Shown: positions 46,121 to 54,812, counted from the stretch's first letter. The stretch: 58,476 nucleotides of DNA from UM-FILTER-36-13 sp964394835 (GCA_964394835.1 CAYMZA010000001.1:1-58476), one strand, 5' to 3'. Numbers and translations are program-made. Notes: generated from the sequence alone by a model not told the origin.

Positions 46121-47419
46121 CTATACTGTGGTGTTTAATGCCCTTTTTACTGCTGTTCTATCGTCCCATTTTAACTTTTTACCGTTAGCAATACAAATAA
46201 ATTGTTCTGATCCTTTCCCAGTTATTAATACTAAATCGTTTTTTTTGGCTAATTTTAGTGCTTTTTCTATTGCTTTACCCCTGTCTTCAATTTTAAATAA
46301 ATCTTTATTTATCTTTTTTCCTGATTTTTCAGCTCCCTTTGCTACATTATTTATAATGTCCATTGGATTATCATCATACGGATCTTCGTTAGTTACAATA
46401 GCTATATCTGCATTATTACCCGCTAAATTACCCAATATGGGTTGTCTAGCCTTATCTCTTCCTCCGCCACAAGAGCCTAAAATATGAATTAGTCTATTCT
46501 TAGGCAAATTTTTTAGTGCTTTATATAATTGTTTTAAACTTTCTGGTTCTGGAGCATAGTCTATTAAAACCTTAAAATCTTGTCTCTGATTAATAAATTC
46601 TTGTCTTCCTGGAACTCCTTTTAATTTACATTTAATAATACTATTCATATTAAAACCCAAAGAAAGTGCTGCTATTATACCTGCTAATACATTATACCCA
46701 TTAAACTCTCCTAAAAATTCTGTTTTTATATCATAGTCATTTAAAGAAAAAGAGACCAAACCATTATCTAATTTTAAAGTTTTTCCCTTGTAATCTGAAT
46801 TATTGTTAAAGCCGTATGTTACAAATTTATCTATTTTATATTTTTTTAATCTTTCTGTTTCTTTATCATCTGCATTGGATATAATAATCTTATCTATTTT
46901 TTTATTATCTATTACTTTCTTTTTACTTTTGCTTAAATGTTCGAATAATTGTTCTTTAGCAGCTCTATAGTTTTCAAAACTACCATGAGCCTCTATGTGC
47001 TCTGGTGTTAGATTTGTAAAAATAACTATATCATAATTAATTCCGCTATGTCTGTGTTGTTCTATGCCCTGTGAAGACGTTTCTATAATCGCATACTTAC
47101 ATTTACTATCTACCATTTGCTTTAATAATTTTTGTGTTTGAAATCTACCAAGCATGGTCATCTTCTTATCATTTAACCATTCTTTATCACCAACCTTAAA
47201 ATTAACAGTAGAAGCTAACCCTGTTTTATCTCCTAAACATTCTAGTAGTTGAGAAATAATGTTTACGGTGGTTGTTTTACCATTTGTACCTGTTACACCT
47301 ATTACTATAATTTTCTTACTGGGATTATTGTAGTATAAAGAAGCTAACTTTGATAAAAACCAATGATATAATAAAATTATTTTCTTTGGTATTATTTTTT
47401 TTATTATTATCTTAATCAT
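46121..47419 (-). CDS. murE: Mur ligase, MurE-like, lacking the full N-terminal UDP-binding domain
   Basis: This is a 432-residue ATP-dependent amino acid ligase of peptidoglycan synthesis. The P-loop GVTGTNGKTT begins near residue 41, whereas in ordinary MurE it lies near residue 110. Most of the N-terminal domain that holds the UDP-MurNAc substrate is therefore missing and replaced by a hydrophobic, basic stretch. The rest is intact: IIETSSQGIEQHR, NLTPEHIEAHGS and SCGGGRDKARQP. The specificity motif reads NEDPYDDNP instead of the DNPR of diaminopimelate-adding enzymes. The amino acid added is thus uncertain. It overlaps the nucleotidyltransferase gene by 8 bases. Confidence 0.85.
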   Translation of the reverse strand: MIKIIIKKIIPKKIILLYHWFLSKLASLYYNNPSKKIIVIGVTGTNGKTTTVNIISQLLECLGDKTGLASTVNFKVGDKEWLNDKKMTMLGRFQTQKLLKQMVDSKCKYAIIETSSQGIEQHRHSGINYDIVIFTNLTPEHIEAHGSFENYRAAKEQLFEHLSKSKKKVIDNKKIDKIIISNADDKETERLKKYKIDKFVTYGFNNNSDYKGKTLKLDNGLVSFSLNDYDIKTEFLGEFNGYNVLAGIIAALSLGFNMNSIIKCKLKGVPGRQEFINQRQDFKVLIDYAPEPESLKQLYKALKNLPKNRLIHILGSCGGGRDKARQPILGNLAGNNADIAIVTNEDPYDDNPMDIINNVAKGAEKSGKKINKDLFKIEDRGKAIEKALKLAKKNDLVLITGKGSEQFICIANGKKLKWDDRTAVKRALNTTV

Positions 47420-48137
47420 TTTTACTACTTAAATATTCTTCTGCTTTAGTAATATCTTGTGGCTTACCAAAATCTAACCATATACCCCTTAAGTCTTTTA
47501 CTTTCATTTTTCCTTTCTTTGCTAATATATCAACCACATCTGTTAATTCATATTCTCCTCTTGGTGATAAACTAATTTGATCTAAATATTTAAAAACGTC
47601 TGAAGTAAATTTATATAAACCAGTATTAATTAAATTACCAACATATTCTTTTGGTTTTTCTACAATGCCCCTTAAAAGCCCTTTTTCATCTACTTCTAAC
47701 ACGCCGTAGCTTTGTGGTTCCTCGTGTGATAGTCCTGCTATATAACAATAATCATCATCAATATTAAATCTTTTTAGGTCTTCTACTGAGTATAGATTAT
47801 CTCCATAAACAGCTAAAAAGCTTTCGTCCTTTAGAATATTTTTAGTGCACTCCAATGGGCAGGCTGTACCATATCTATCTTCTCCTAATATATCAAACTG
47901 ATTCACTAGGGTTACATTAAATTCTTTACCATAATCTTCTAAAAACTTATCCATAAATTCTTTTTTGTAGCCAACCACCATTATTATTTCTTCAAAACCA
48001 GCTTTTTTTAAATTATTTAATAAATAATATAAAAAAGGTTTTCCATTTACCTCGATTAAATGCTTTGGTTTATCTTTAGCTAAATCTAACATTCTACTAC
48101 CCCTGCCAGCTGCAGAAATTAATACTTTTTTAATCAT
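47412..48137 (-). CDS. Sugar-phosphate nucleotidyltransferase
   Basis: This 241-residue GT-A-type nucleotidyltransferase has ISAAGRGSRMLDLAKDKPK at the N-terminus (the G-x-G-x-R loop), AVYGDNLYS as the metal site, GIVEKPKEY, INTGLYKF and GEYELTDVV. It activates a sugar-1-phosphate, but the sugar and the base cannot be told from the motifs. It lies between a FemAB-like gene and the Mur ligase, with overlaps of 4 and 8 bases, so a link to wall or surface-glycan precursors is likely. Confidence 0.85.
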   Translation of the reverse strand: MIKKVLISAAGRGSRMLDLAKDKPKHLIEVNGKPFLYYLLNNLKKAGFEEIIMVVGYKKEFMDKFLEDYGKEFNVTLVNQFDILGEDRYGTACPLECTKNILKDESFLAVYGDNLYSVEDLKRFNIDDDYCYIAGLSHEEPQSYGVLEVDEKGLLRGIVEKPKEYVGNLINTGLYKFTSDVFKYLDQISLSPRGEYELTDVVDILAKKGKMKVKDLRGIWLDFGKPQDITKAEEYLSSKND

Positions 48138-49147
48138 TTTTTTATTATTTTCTTAATTTTTTTAAATAGGTTATATATAAAATACATTTGTTTATCATAC
48201 ACCATATCATATGTTCCTGGGCCAGTGATAATATCACCACCAAAGCCTTTCTTAAATCTAGTTATACCGCTCCACTTTGTTTTAGAACCATCTTCAGGGG
48301 CTACACCCCAAAAATCATAAAAAGAAAACCCTTTTTCTTTTGCTTGTTTTATTGTTTCCCATTGTAATAAATATGGAGCCATATATTTTCTAAAACTATA
48401 ATCTGTTCCACCGTGTAGGTATGTTACTGTATTACCAAAATTAATTATTAGATTAGCAGCAACAATATTATTATTAACACTTGCCAAACATAATTGTCCA
48501 ACACCTTTTTCAATTAATGTGTAATAAAGTAGCTTATAATATTCATCTGAATGAATGGTTATCTGTTTTTTACTTGCTGTCTTTTTTATAACCTCAAGAA
48601 AATATTTTATATCCTCTTTCTTTTTACTAAAAACTACCTTAACACCCCTTCTGTTAGCTAAACCAATGTTATATCTAGTTTTCTGGTGCATTTCACTTAA
48701 TAATTCTTTAATATCTTTTTTTAAACCTAAAACTAAAGTGTCTCTAGGTTGAATATCGTTTGTTTTAATTAAAAAATCATAAATATTTTTATTTTCTTCT
48801 GTTTCTAGTCTAAAAAATACTTCTTCTTTCTTTTTTGTTTTAATAGTTATATCTCTTGCTTTTGATAATATTAATTCTAAAGCTTCTTTTTTTTGTTCCC
48901 CACTTAAATTTGGAAGAAAAATAGGTCCTTTGGGAGAATAAATATAACTTCTATCAAATGGTAGTTTGTTTTCATAAATTAAACAAACAGCAATCGTTTC
49001 ATTGTTGTCTATAACTGCTAATTGCCAGTATCTTTTATTTTGTTTTTTTAGAAAATATTTCCAATAACTACTTTGTAAAAAAGAACCAGATAAAAATCTA
49101 TTTTTTAAAAAATCATCATAATTATTATCTTCAACTAAAACCTTCAT
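48134..49147 (-). CDS. FemAB-like aminoacyltransferase (peptidoglycan bridge family)
   Basis: This 337-residue protein has the two-lobed GNAT arrangement of Fem ligases. The N-terminal lobe shows FLQSSYWKYFLKKQNKRYW and an IYSPKGPIF segment. The second lobe has MHQKTRYNIGLANRRGV and the C-terminal YDFWGVAPEDGSKTKWSGI...KKGFGGD, a hallmark of the family. Such enzymes add amino acids from aminoacyl-tRNA to lipid II or its peptide. The neighbours, a Mur ligase and a sugar nucleotidyltransferase, support a wall-building role. It begins one base after the ruvA stop. Confidence 0.88.
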   Translation of the reverse strand: MKVLVEDNNYDDFLKNRFLSGSFLQSSYWKYFLKKQNKRYWQLAVIDNNETIAVCLIYENKLPFDRSYIYSPKGPIFLPNLSGEQKKEALELILSKARDITIKTKKKEEVFFRLETEENKNIYDFLIKTNDIQPRDTLVLGLKKDIKELLSEMHQKTRYNIGLANRRGVKVVFSKKKEDIKYFLEVIKKTASKKQITIHSDEYYKLLYYTLIEKGVGQLCLASVNNNIVAANLIINFGNTVTYLHGGTDYSFRKYMAPYLLQWETIKQAKEKGFSFYDFWGVAPEDGSKTKWSGITRFKKGFGGDIITGPGTYDMVYDKQMYFIYNLFKKIKKIIKK

Positions 49148-49148
49148 T

Positions 49149-49718
49149 TTACTTGTTTATTTCTTTTAATGCTATTTTAATCTTTTCTGATAATTCTTGT
49201 ATATCATCTGGTACCCTTCTACTGGCGTCTCTAGCATCTATTTCTTTATATCCTAAAGATATCAATGCTTCTATAACCTGTCCTGATCCTTGTTTTTCTA
49301 TCTCATTATCTAAAAGCTCTGTTACAATTTTTTCTTTTAGCTCTAATACAATTCTAGCTGCTGTTTTTTTACCTATACCAGATACTGTTTGTAGAAAAGA
49401 AGCGTCTTCGCTACTAATTGCTCTTTTTAAATCGTGTATATCTGCTAAAGATAGTATATTAAGGGCACTTTTGGGCCCAATTCCTGATATTGATATAATC
49501 TTTTTGAAAAAATCTAGTTGTTCTGTGTCTTTAAAGCCATATAAATCAAACATATCTTCTTTTATGTGTGGGTATATATGTAATTCATATTCTTTACCTT
49601 TTTTTATCTTTTCTAAATCATCATTAATTAAAAAAACCTCATAACCAATACCACCAACAAGTGCAATAACCGATCTTTCATTTTTTTGAATTACCTCTCC
49701 TTTTATATATGCTATCAT
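49149..49718 (-). CDS. ruvA: Holliday junction DNA helicase subunit RuvA
   Basis: This 189-residue protein starts at the ATG at 49718 (MIAYIKGEV), which is the usual RuvA beginning. The frame reaches 49754, but the longer start adds non-homologous residues. Domain I ends near LDFFKKIISISGIGPKSALNIL, the first HhH. SFLQTVSGIGKKTAARIVLELK is the second HhH. A short flexible linker and the RuvB-contacting domain III (EALISLGYKEIDARDASRRV) follow. RuvB is not in this window. An extended -10 lies seven bases upstream, and the gene heads the ruvA > FemAB-like > nucleotidyltransferase > murE unit. Confidence 0.95.
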   Translation of the reverse strand: MIAYIKGEVIQKNERSVIALVGGIGYEVFLINDDLEKIKKGKEYELHIYPHIKEDMFDLYGFKDTEQLDFFKKIISISGIGPKSALNILSLADIHDLKRAISSEDASFLQTVSGIGKKTAARIVLELKEKIVTELLDNEIEKQGSGQVIEALISLGYKEIDARDASRRVPDDIQELSEKIKIALKEINK

Positions 49719-49725
49719 ACACTTA

Positions 49726-49734
49726 ATACTAGCA
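49726..49734 (-). promoter_or_regulatory. ruvA extended -10
   Basis: On the minus strand TGCTAGTAT (49734-49726) ends seven bases before the ATG at 49718. Confidence 0.4.
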
Positions 49735-49768
49735 AACTTTAACAACAATTTCAATCATATATATGCTC

Positions 49769-49797
49769 TTGACAAAACTATAAATATAGTGTGTAAT
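49769..49797 (+). promoter_or_regulatory. Promoter of the GC-rich short gene
   Basis: TTGACA (49769-49774), a 17-base spacer and TGTAAT (49792-49797). The first ten bases (TTGACAAAAC) are identical to the lipoprotein promoter at 25163, and TGTTCGTTA (49809-49817) recurs near the start of both transcripts. Confidence 0.65.
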
Positions 49798-49844
49798 AAT
49801 ATATTAAGTGTTCGTTATGTTTTTAACCCTAAGGAGAGGAAAAA

Positions 49845-49946
49845 GTGAGCAAGACAAGAGCTGGGATGCGGAGAATCCTCAGCGCCACTACAACGATTTG
49901 GGAGGGCGATGTTGAAAGTCGCCCGAACAAGACAGGGCAGCTGTAA
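49845..49946 (+). CDS. GC-rich 33-codon ORF or structured RNA
   Basis: An open frame of 33 codons starts with GTG eight bases after a perfect AAGGAG (49831-49836). By hand count 56 of 102 bases are G/C, about twice the surroundings. The product would be a basic peptide (VSKTRAGMRRILSATTT..., ending TGQL) that I do not recognise. The same stretch can fold: GCTGGG (49860-49865) with CTCAGC (49878-49883), and GGGCGA (49904-49909) with TCGCCC (49919-49924). A competing pairing of GAGGGC (49902-49907) with GCCCTC (49958-49963) is also possible. It could be a small peptide gene, a leader, or a noncoding RNA. It does not match tmRNA, RNase P RNA, SRP RNA or a riboswitch that I know. Confidence 0.4.
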   Translation: MSKTRAGMRRILSATTTIWEGDVESRPNKTGQL

Positions 49947-49998
49947 ACAACACCTCAGCCCTCAATATTGCAATTAATCCTTGGTTACGGTATTTATA

Positions 49999-50027
49999 TA
50001 GACAAAATACTTAATATATAGTTTAAT
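49999..50027 (+). promoter_or_regulatory. Promoter of the U32-ferredoxin pair
   Basis: TAGACA (49999-50004), a 17-base spacer and TTTAAT (50022-50027). The ATG at 50037 follows after nine bases. Confidence 0.5.
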
Positions 50028-50036
50028 TTATTTATT

Positions 50037-51275
50037 ATGAGAAACAATATAGAATTATTGGCTCCAGCTGGTTCATATGAATCATTACGTGCTGCAATTA
50101 AAAATGGTGCTAACGCTATTTATTTTGGTATAAATCAATTAAATATGCGTGCTGTTTCTGCGGCTAATTTTGATAACACAGATTTAAAAAAAATAACTAA
50201 AATTTGTATAGAAAATAAAGTAAAAAGTTATTTAACAATCAATACCATACTATATGACAATGATTTGTTATTAATGAAAAAAATAATAGACGATGCTAAA
50301 AAATACAAAGTAACCGCTTTGATTGTTTTCGATATTGCTGCTATGCAATATGCTAGAAATATAAATATGGAAGTACACGCTTCTACACAATTATCTATAT
50401 CAAATATTGAGACTGTTAAATTCTATTCTCAGTTTGTTGATAGAATAGTTTTAGCTAGAGAATTAAATTTAGAAAGAATAGAAAATATAATCAAAAAAAT
50501 TAAAAAACAAAAAATAAAAGGTCCTAAAGGTAAATTAATTGAAATAGAAGTGTTTATACACGGAGCTTTATGTATAGCTATATCTGGTAGATGTTCAATG
50601 AGTATTTATCAACATAACTCTTCTGCTAACAGAGGTGCTTGTAGACAATTATGTAGAAGAAAGTATAAAGTTAGTGACTGTGAAACAAATCAAGAATTAA
50701 TTATAGATAACAACTATGTAATGAGCCCCAAAGACATTTGTACTATTAGCTTTTTAGATAAAATAATATCGCTAGGTGTTAAATCTTTAAAAATAGAAGG
50801 TAGAGGAAGGTCGCCAGAATATGTAGCTACTGTTGTAAATACATATAATAAAGCTATTAAATTAATAAAAAAAGATAAATATACAGAAAAAGATAAAATA
50901 AAATTTGAGAAAGAATTAAAAAGGGTTTTTAATAGGGGATTAAGTGATGGATATTATCTTGGTAAAAAACTACAAGAATGGTCTGCTAGTAGTAATAGTC
51001 AAGCTACTGAAGAAAAAATATTCGCAGGTATAGTAAAACACTATTATCCTAAAATAAAAGTTGCTGAAATATTATTACAAGCATATAATATAAGTATTAA
51101 TGATAAATATTCTATGACAGGTAAAAACACTGGGGTTATATTTGGAAAAATTAGTAAATTAAGATCTGAGGATAGGAAAAATATTAAAAAAGCCAAAAAA
51201 GGTGATATAATAACTATTCCTGTATTAGAAAAAGTAAGAGAAAATGATAAATTTTATATAATTAAGAAAAAATAA
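50037..51275 (+). CDS. Peptidase U32 family protein, TrhP/YegQ-like
   Basis: This 412-residue protein has the U32 opening ELLAPAGSYESLRAAIKNGANAIYFG and HASTQLSISN. The cysteine-bearing signature follows: FIHGALCIAISGRCSMS and NRGACRQLCRRKY, near residues 178-210. Close relatives of this length (TrhP/YegQ) act in tRNA uridine-34 hydroxylation in bacteria and depend on iron-sulfur cluster assembly. Others were described as collagenases, which is unlikely here because there is no signal peptide. The ferredoxin gene begins one base after its stop, which fits an iron-sulfur role. Confidence 0.85.
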   Translation: MRNNIELLAPAGSYESLRAAIKNGANAIYFGINQLNMRAVSAANFDNTDLKKITKICIENKVKSYLTINTILYDNDLLLMKKIIDDAKKYKVTALIVFDIAAMQYARNINMEVHASTQLSISNIETVKFYSQFVDRIVLARELNLERIENIIKKIKKQKIKGPKGKLIEIEVFIHGALCIAISGRCSMSIYQHNSSANRGACRQLCRRKYKVSDCETNQELIIDNNYVMSPKDICTISFLDKIISLGVKSLKIEGRGRSPEYVATVVNTYNKAIKLIKKDKYTEKDKIKFEKELKRVFNRGLSDGYYLGKKLQEWSASSNSQATEEKIFAGIVKHYYPKIKVAEILLQAYNISINDKYSMTGKNTGVIFGKISKLRSEDRKNIKKAKKGDIITIPVLEKVRENDKFYIIKKK

Positions 51276-51276
51276 T

Positions 51277-51507
51277 ATGTCAAAAATTTATAAAGTAATT
51301 CAAAAAAGAAAAGATTGTATAGGTTGTGGTCTATGTGCAACACTGTGCCCTCAATCATGGAAGATGGAAGATGATGGGTTGTCTAAACTACAAGGATCAA
51401 AAGAAAAAAATAATGTGTGGGTAGGAGAAATACACGAAAGTGATTTAGATTGTAATCTAAATGCTGAAAAAGAGTGTCCTGTTAATATTATAAAAGTAGA
51501 AAAATAA
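51277..51507 (+). CDS. Ferredoxin-like iron-sulfur protein
   Basis: This 76-residue protein has CIGCGLCATLCPQSW near residue 14, a CxxCxxCxxxCP cluster-binding motif. A second Cys-Pro pair lies near the C-terminus (ECPVNII). This is the arrangement of a single-cluster [4Fe-4S] or [3Fe-4S] ferredoxin of the short acidic type. It likely passes electrons to the neighbouring U32 protein or its cluster, which is inferred from the one-base spacing. Confidence 0.88.
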   Translation: MSKIYKVIQKRKDCIGCGLCATLCPQSWKMEDDGLSKLQGSKEKNNVWVGEIHESDLDCNLNAEKECPVNIIKVEK

Positions 51508-51610
51508 ATATTAAAATATTATTATAAGCAAAAGAGAAAAAAGGAACAATAATATAGAAGTGAATGTAGAAAAAGAAATATTAGAAAAAATAAAGAAACT
51601 TTAATAATTA

Positions 51611-51640
51611 AAAAATACCCTATCGCGCAAAGGTATTTTT
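51611..51640. terminator. Bidirectional terminator between ferredoxin and dnaN
   Basis: AAAAATACC (51611-51619) pairs with GGTATTTTT (51632-51640). It sits between convergent genes in a 225-base gap that otherwise holds no gene I can support. Confidence 0.82.
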
Positions 51641-51732
51641 TATTTTCTATTCTAAAAACAATAATTTAGAAAGAATGTTTAATTTACCTATAAAGGTATA
51701 AATATTATATCAAAAAAACATAAAACATACAA

Positions 51733-52833
51733 CTACTGTTTAATTGGCATTATTAAATAAATATAATTTTTATTTTTTTCTGGCTTTAATAGTGCTGGAG
51801 AAGAACTATTATTTACACTAAAGACAACATTATCTTCTTTAATATTATTTAAACCATCTAGTAAATACCTATAATTAAATATAGCGTCGTTGTTTTCTCC
51901 TTGAATATCAGCTACTACACTTGTGGTACTATCTCCTTTATTAGATGATGTTGTTGATATTATTATTTTTTGATTTTCTTTATTAAAACTTAAAAGAACA
52001 TCATTTATACCTTGCTTACAAAGCAAAGAAACGCGTTTTATAACAGGAATAAGATCATCTACACTACATTTAATAGTTGTTGTTAGATTTTCTGGTATTA
52101 TTTGTTTATAATCAGGATATTTACCATCAACAATTCTAGAAACCAACTCTATTCCATTAAATGTAAATACAATTTGATTGTCGTTAAAATATATTTTTAT
52201 GTCTTGTGAGTTTTGTTCGTTTAATATTCTTAAAACCTCTTGTGCTGTTTTTAGGGGTAACACTAAATCCTTTTCTTTATCATTTAAAATATTTAATTTC
52301 TTTTCTGCTAATCTATAACTATCTGTTGCTACTAAGGTTAATTCATTACTTTTAAAAATAAAATTAATAGCATTTATTTCTACTCTTGATGCATCAATTG
52401 ATGCAGAAAATATAACTTGCCTTAATGCGTTTCTAAAATTACTTGCTGAAATTTTTATTTCAAACTCTTTTTCTGTTTCTGGAATAAGTGGAAAGTCTTC
52501 TGCTTTTAATCCCTTTATCTTTGTTTTTTGATCTTTGCTTTTTATTTCTAAATCATCTCCTGTAAGATTTAATTCTATATTTTCTCTTGGTAATAAATCA
52601 ACAAAACTATTAAGTAATTTAGCATCAACAGTAAACTCACCCTCTTCTGTAATTTTACTTCTTATAAATGTTTTAATACCTATTTCTAAATTAGTTGTTA
52701 TTAATTCTAAACCATTTTTAGATGCTTTTAATAATACATTATTTAAAATTGGTAAGTTAGTATTTTTATCAGCTATATTAGATACAATACTTAACCCTTT
52801 ATTTAAATTTTCTTGAGTACAAATTATCTTCAT
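51733..52833 (-). CDS. dnaN: DNA polymerase III sliding clamp (beta)
   Basis: This 366-residue protein shows three clamp domains: MKIICTQENLNKGLSIVSNIADKN with LPILNNVLL in the first, then FPLIPETEKEFEIKIS and VEINAINFIF. The third is DGKYPDYKQIIPE, a hallmark of the beta clamp, with the protein ending LIMPIKQ. The dimer ring tethers polymerases, and HolA, also in this window, loads it. It lies 267 bases downstream of dnaA in the common dnaA-dnaN order. Confidence 0.96.
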   Translation of the reverse strand: MKIICTQENLNKGLSIVSNIADKNTNLPILNNVLLKASKNGLELITTNLEIGIKTFIRSKITEEGEFTVDAKLLNSFVDLLPRENIELNLTGDDLEIKSKDQKTKIKGLKAEDFPLIPETEKEFEIKISASNFRNALRQVIFSASIDASRVEINAINFIFKSNELTLVATDSYRLAEKKLNILNDKEKDLVLPLKTAQEVLRILNEQNSQDIKIYFNDNQIVFTFNGIELVSRIVDGKYPDYKQIIPENLTTTIKCSVDDLIPVIKRVSLLCKQGINDVLLSFNKENQKIIISTTSSNKGDSTTSVVADIQGENNDAIFNYRYLLDGLNNIKEDNVVFSVNNSSSPALLKPEKNKNYIYLIMPIKQ

Positions 52834-53100
52834 ATTATTATTGTTATTATTTATATATAAATTAATAGTAGTAATAGGGCCTGTTGATATGGTAATAAGT
52901 ATTTATTTTTCCTTTACTTTTCTAAGTAAAAGTGTCTTTTTTTAAATTTTTCCTTTGGGATAAGTGGTTAATAAACATTTGATAAAAGCATGCTTTATGT
53001 ACAACAATATTTTTTTTACATCTTTACCTTAATAACTTATTGTTTTATTAACAACTTGTCAATAATATTATAAACAAGAAGTTAAAAAGTTTTTAACAAC
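52834..53100. other. dnaA-dnaN intergenic region, candidate oriC part
   Basis: This is a 267-base, extremely AT-rich stretch. It holds two one-mismatch DnaA-box-like 9-mers, TTATGTACA (52995-53003) and TTATTAACA (53045-53053), and a long AT tract. On the minus strand TTGACA (53062-53057) may be the dnaN -35. There is no perfect DnaA box. Confidence 0.4.
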
Positions 53101-54468
53101 TTATTCATATATTTTTTCTCTTAAAATAGCTACATCGTTTTTTATCTTGTTATCCGTTTCTATAAGCTTGTTTATTTTTACACAAGCATGCATAGCTGTT
53201 GTATGGTCTCTACTTCCTATGTCACGCCCAATATTGGGATAAGAAGCCTTTAATTCTTCTCTCATTAAGAACATAGCAATTTGTCTAGGAACAACAAGTT
53301 CTTTTTTTCTGCTTGTTCCTAGTAAATCTTTAAGCTCTATATCAAAAAAACTAGAAATAGCGTTAATAAGTTTTTTGCTTGTTAAACCAGCTTTCTTAGG
53401 ATTGGTTGAAATACCTCCTAAAATTGATCTTACGCTCTCTATTGTTGGATTAGACCCATTTAGTTGATGAAATGCTATAATTCTATTAAGTGCACCCTCT
53501 AACTCTCTGATGTTGTCTTGAATGTTTTCAGCTATAGAATGAATAATTTCTTTTCCAAGAGAATAATTTCTTTCTTGGCATTTAATTTCTAAAATAGCCA
53601 CCCTTGTTTCTAGATCAGGAGCTGAAATATCTGCTATCATCCCCCACTCAAAGCGTGATATAAGGCGATTTTCAATAGAAGGGATGGCTTTAGGTGGTCT
53701 GTCAGAAGAAATTACTATTTGTTTGTTATTTTGATGTAAGGCATTAAAAGTATGAAAAAATTCTTCCTGTGTTTGCTCCTTACCTGCTATAAATTGAATA
53801 TCGTCTATTAATAAGACATCTACTTTTCTATATTTTTCTTTAAATTTATCAGTTTGGCCGTTTTTTATAGCAAAAATAAAATCGTTAATAAAGTTTTCAC
53901 TATTAATGTATAATATTTTTTTATTAGGGTTTTTACTTAGTATAAGATTACCAATAGCTTGTATAAGATGTGTTTTTCCTAAACCAACACCACCGTAAAT
54001 AAATAATGGATTATATATTTTCCCAGGTGTTTTGGCAGCAGCATTAGCAGCAGCTTGTGCTAGTTCATTTCCAGGACCAACTACAAAACTACTAAAGGTA
54101 TAGTTAGTATTAAGACCAAAAGCAGATAATGGTTTTACACTTTTTTGTTTATACACAGGAGGGCTGTTTTCACCTTCCTTTTTTGTTAGTTTTTGGCTAA
54201 TATTAGACGAGATTCTTTTTGTTTCTACCCTGTAGATAACTTGTAGATTGTTTTTTGATAAAGCTTTTTCTAGTGTTTGTATAATATGCTTGTGGTATTT
54301 TTTTTCTATCCAAGATTTAATAAAAGAACTAGGCACACCAACAAGAACCCCTTGATCATTTATTTGTATTATAAAAGTATCTTTGAACCAAGTTTCAAAA
54401 CTCGCTTTACTTAAAGATAACTCTAGTTGGCCTAATACATTTTGCCATGTTTTATCATGCTCGTTCAT
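53101..54468 (-). CDS. dnaA: Chromosomal replication initiator DnaA
   Basis: This 455-residue protein has all four domains. An N-terminal helicase-contact domain (residues 1-85) is followed by a short linker. The AAA+ domain has Walker A GGVGLGKTHL near residue 160, Walker B LLIDDIQF, and the initiator-specific insert. The C-terminal DNA-binding domain carries the signature GSRDHTTAMHAC. DnaA melts the origin. Its gene diverges from rpmH, the classic origin neighbourhood. Confidence 0.98.
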   Translation of the reverse strand: MNEHDKTWQNVLGQLELSLSKASFETWFKDTFIIQINDQGVLVGVPSSFIKSWIEKKYHKHIIQTLEKALSKNNLQVIYRVETKRISSNISQKLTKKEGENSPPVYKQKSVKPLSAFGLNTNYTFSSFVVGPGNELAQAAANAAAKTPGKIYNPLFIYGGVGLGKTHLIQAIGNLILSKNPNKKILYINSENFINDFIFAIKNGQTDKFKEKYRKVDVLLIDDIQFIAGKEQTQEEFFHTFNALHQNNKQIVISSDRPPKAIPSIENRLISRFEWGMIADISAPDLETRVAILEIKCQERNYSLGKEIIHSIAENIQDNIRELEGALNRIIAFHQLNGSNPTIESVRSILGGISTNPKKAGLTSKKLINAISSFFDIELKDLLGTSRKKELVVPRQIAMFLMREELKASYPNIGRDIGSRDHTTAMHACVKINKLIETDNKIKNDVAILREKIYE

Positions 54469-54671
54469 TTATTTAACTATATGTTTGTATACTAATAAAA
54501 ATATAATTTAAAAGCAAGGACTATTATTGATAATGATACCACAAAAAAAGATTTGTAAAAACCATGAAAAGGGAATAAGCTGTGTATATTTTGTTTATAA
54601 TTAAACAGTTAATTAACCTATTGCCAAAGAGTATTAAACATGTTATTATTAGCTAGTTAATTATTGTTTTT
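54469..54671. other. rpmH-dnaA intergenic region, candidate oriC
   Basis: This 203-base AT-rich gap lies between divergent dnaA and rpmH. It contains two adjacent DnaA-box-like 9-mers on the minus strand, ATATACACA (54589-54581) and TTATAAACA (54600-54592). Each is one base off TTATACACA. The direction of genes switches here, as expected for a bidirectional origin. Confidence 0.45.
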
Positions 54672-54812
54672 ATGTCAACAAAAAGAACGTATCAACCAAA
54701 AAAGAAAAAAAGAGCAAGAAAACACGGCTTTAAAGCAAGGATGTCTAGTAAGCCTGGTCGTAATGTTTTAAAAAACAGACGAGCCAAGAAAAGAAGCAAG
54801 CTTGCTGTTTAG
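54672..54812 (+). CDS. rpmH: 50S ribosomal protein L34
   Basis: This 46-residue, very basic protein matches L34: MSTKRTYQPKKKKRARKHGF, then FKARM, SKPGRNVLKNRRAKKRSKL. The start is the ATG at 54672. It is divergent from dnaA and is followed by rnpA after 10 bases, the usual order at bacterial origins. Confidence 0.97.
   Translation: MSTKRTYQPKKKKRARKHGFKARMSSKPGRNVLKNRRAKKRSKLAV

Noticed and set aside
49845..49970. Assignment of the GC-rich element to tmRNA, RNase P RNA, SRP RNA or a fluoride or purine riboswitch
   Set aside because: None of the conserved core sequences of those RNAs could be found in it.
51560..51605. Tiny Lys/Glu-rich frame between the ferredoxin gene and its terminator
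   Set aside because: It is about 14 codons long with a weak start and no support. It may be a decayed fragment, but nothing shows that it is a gene.
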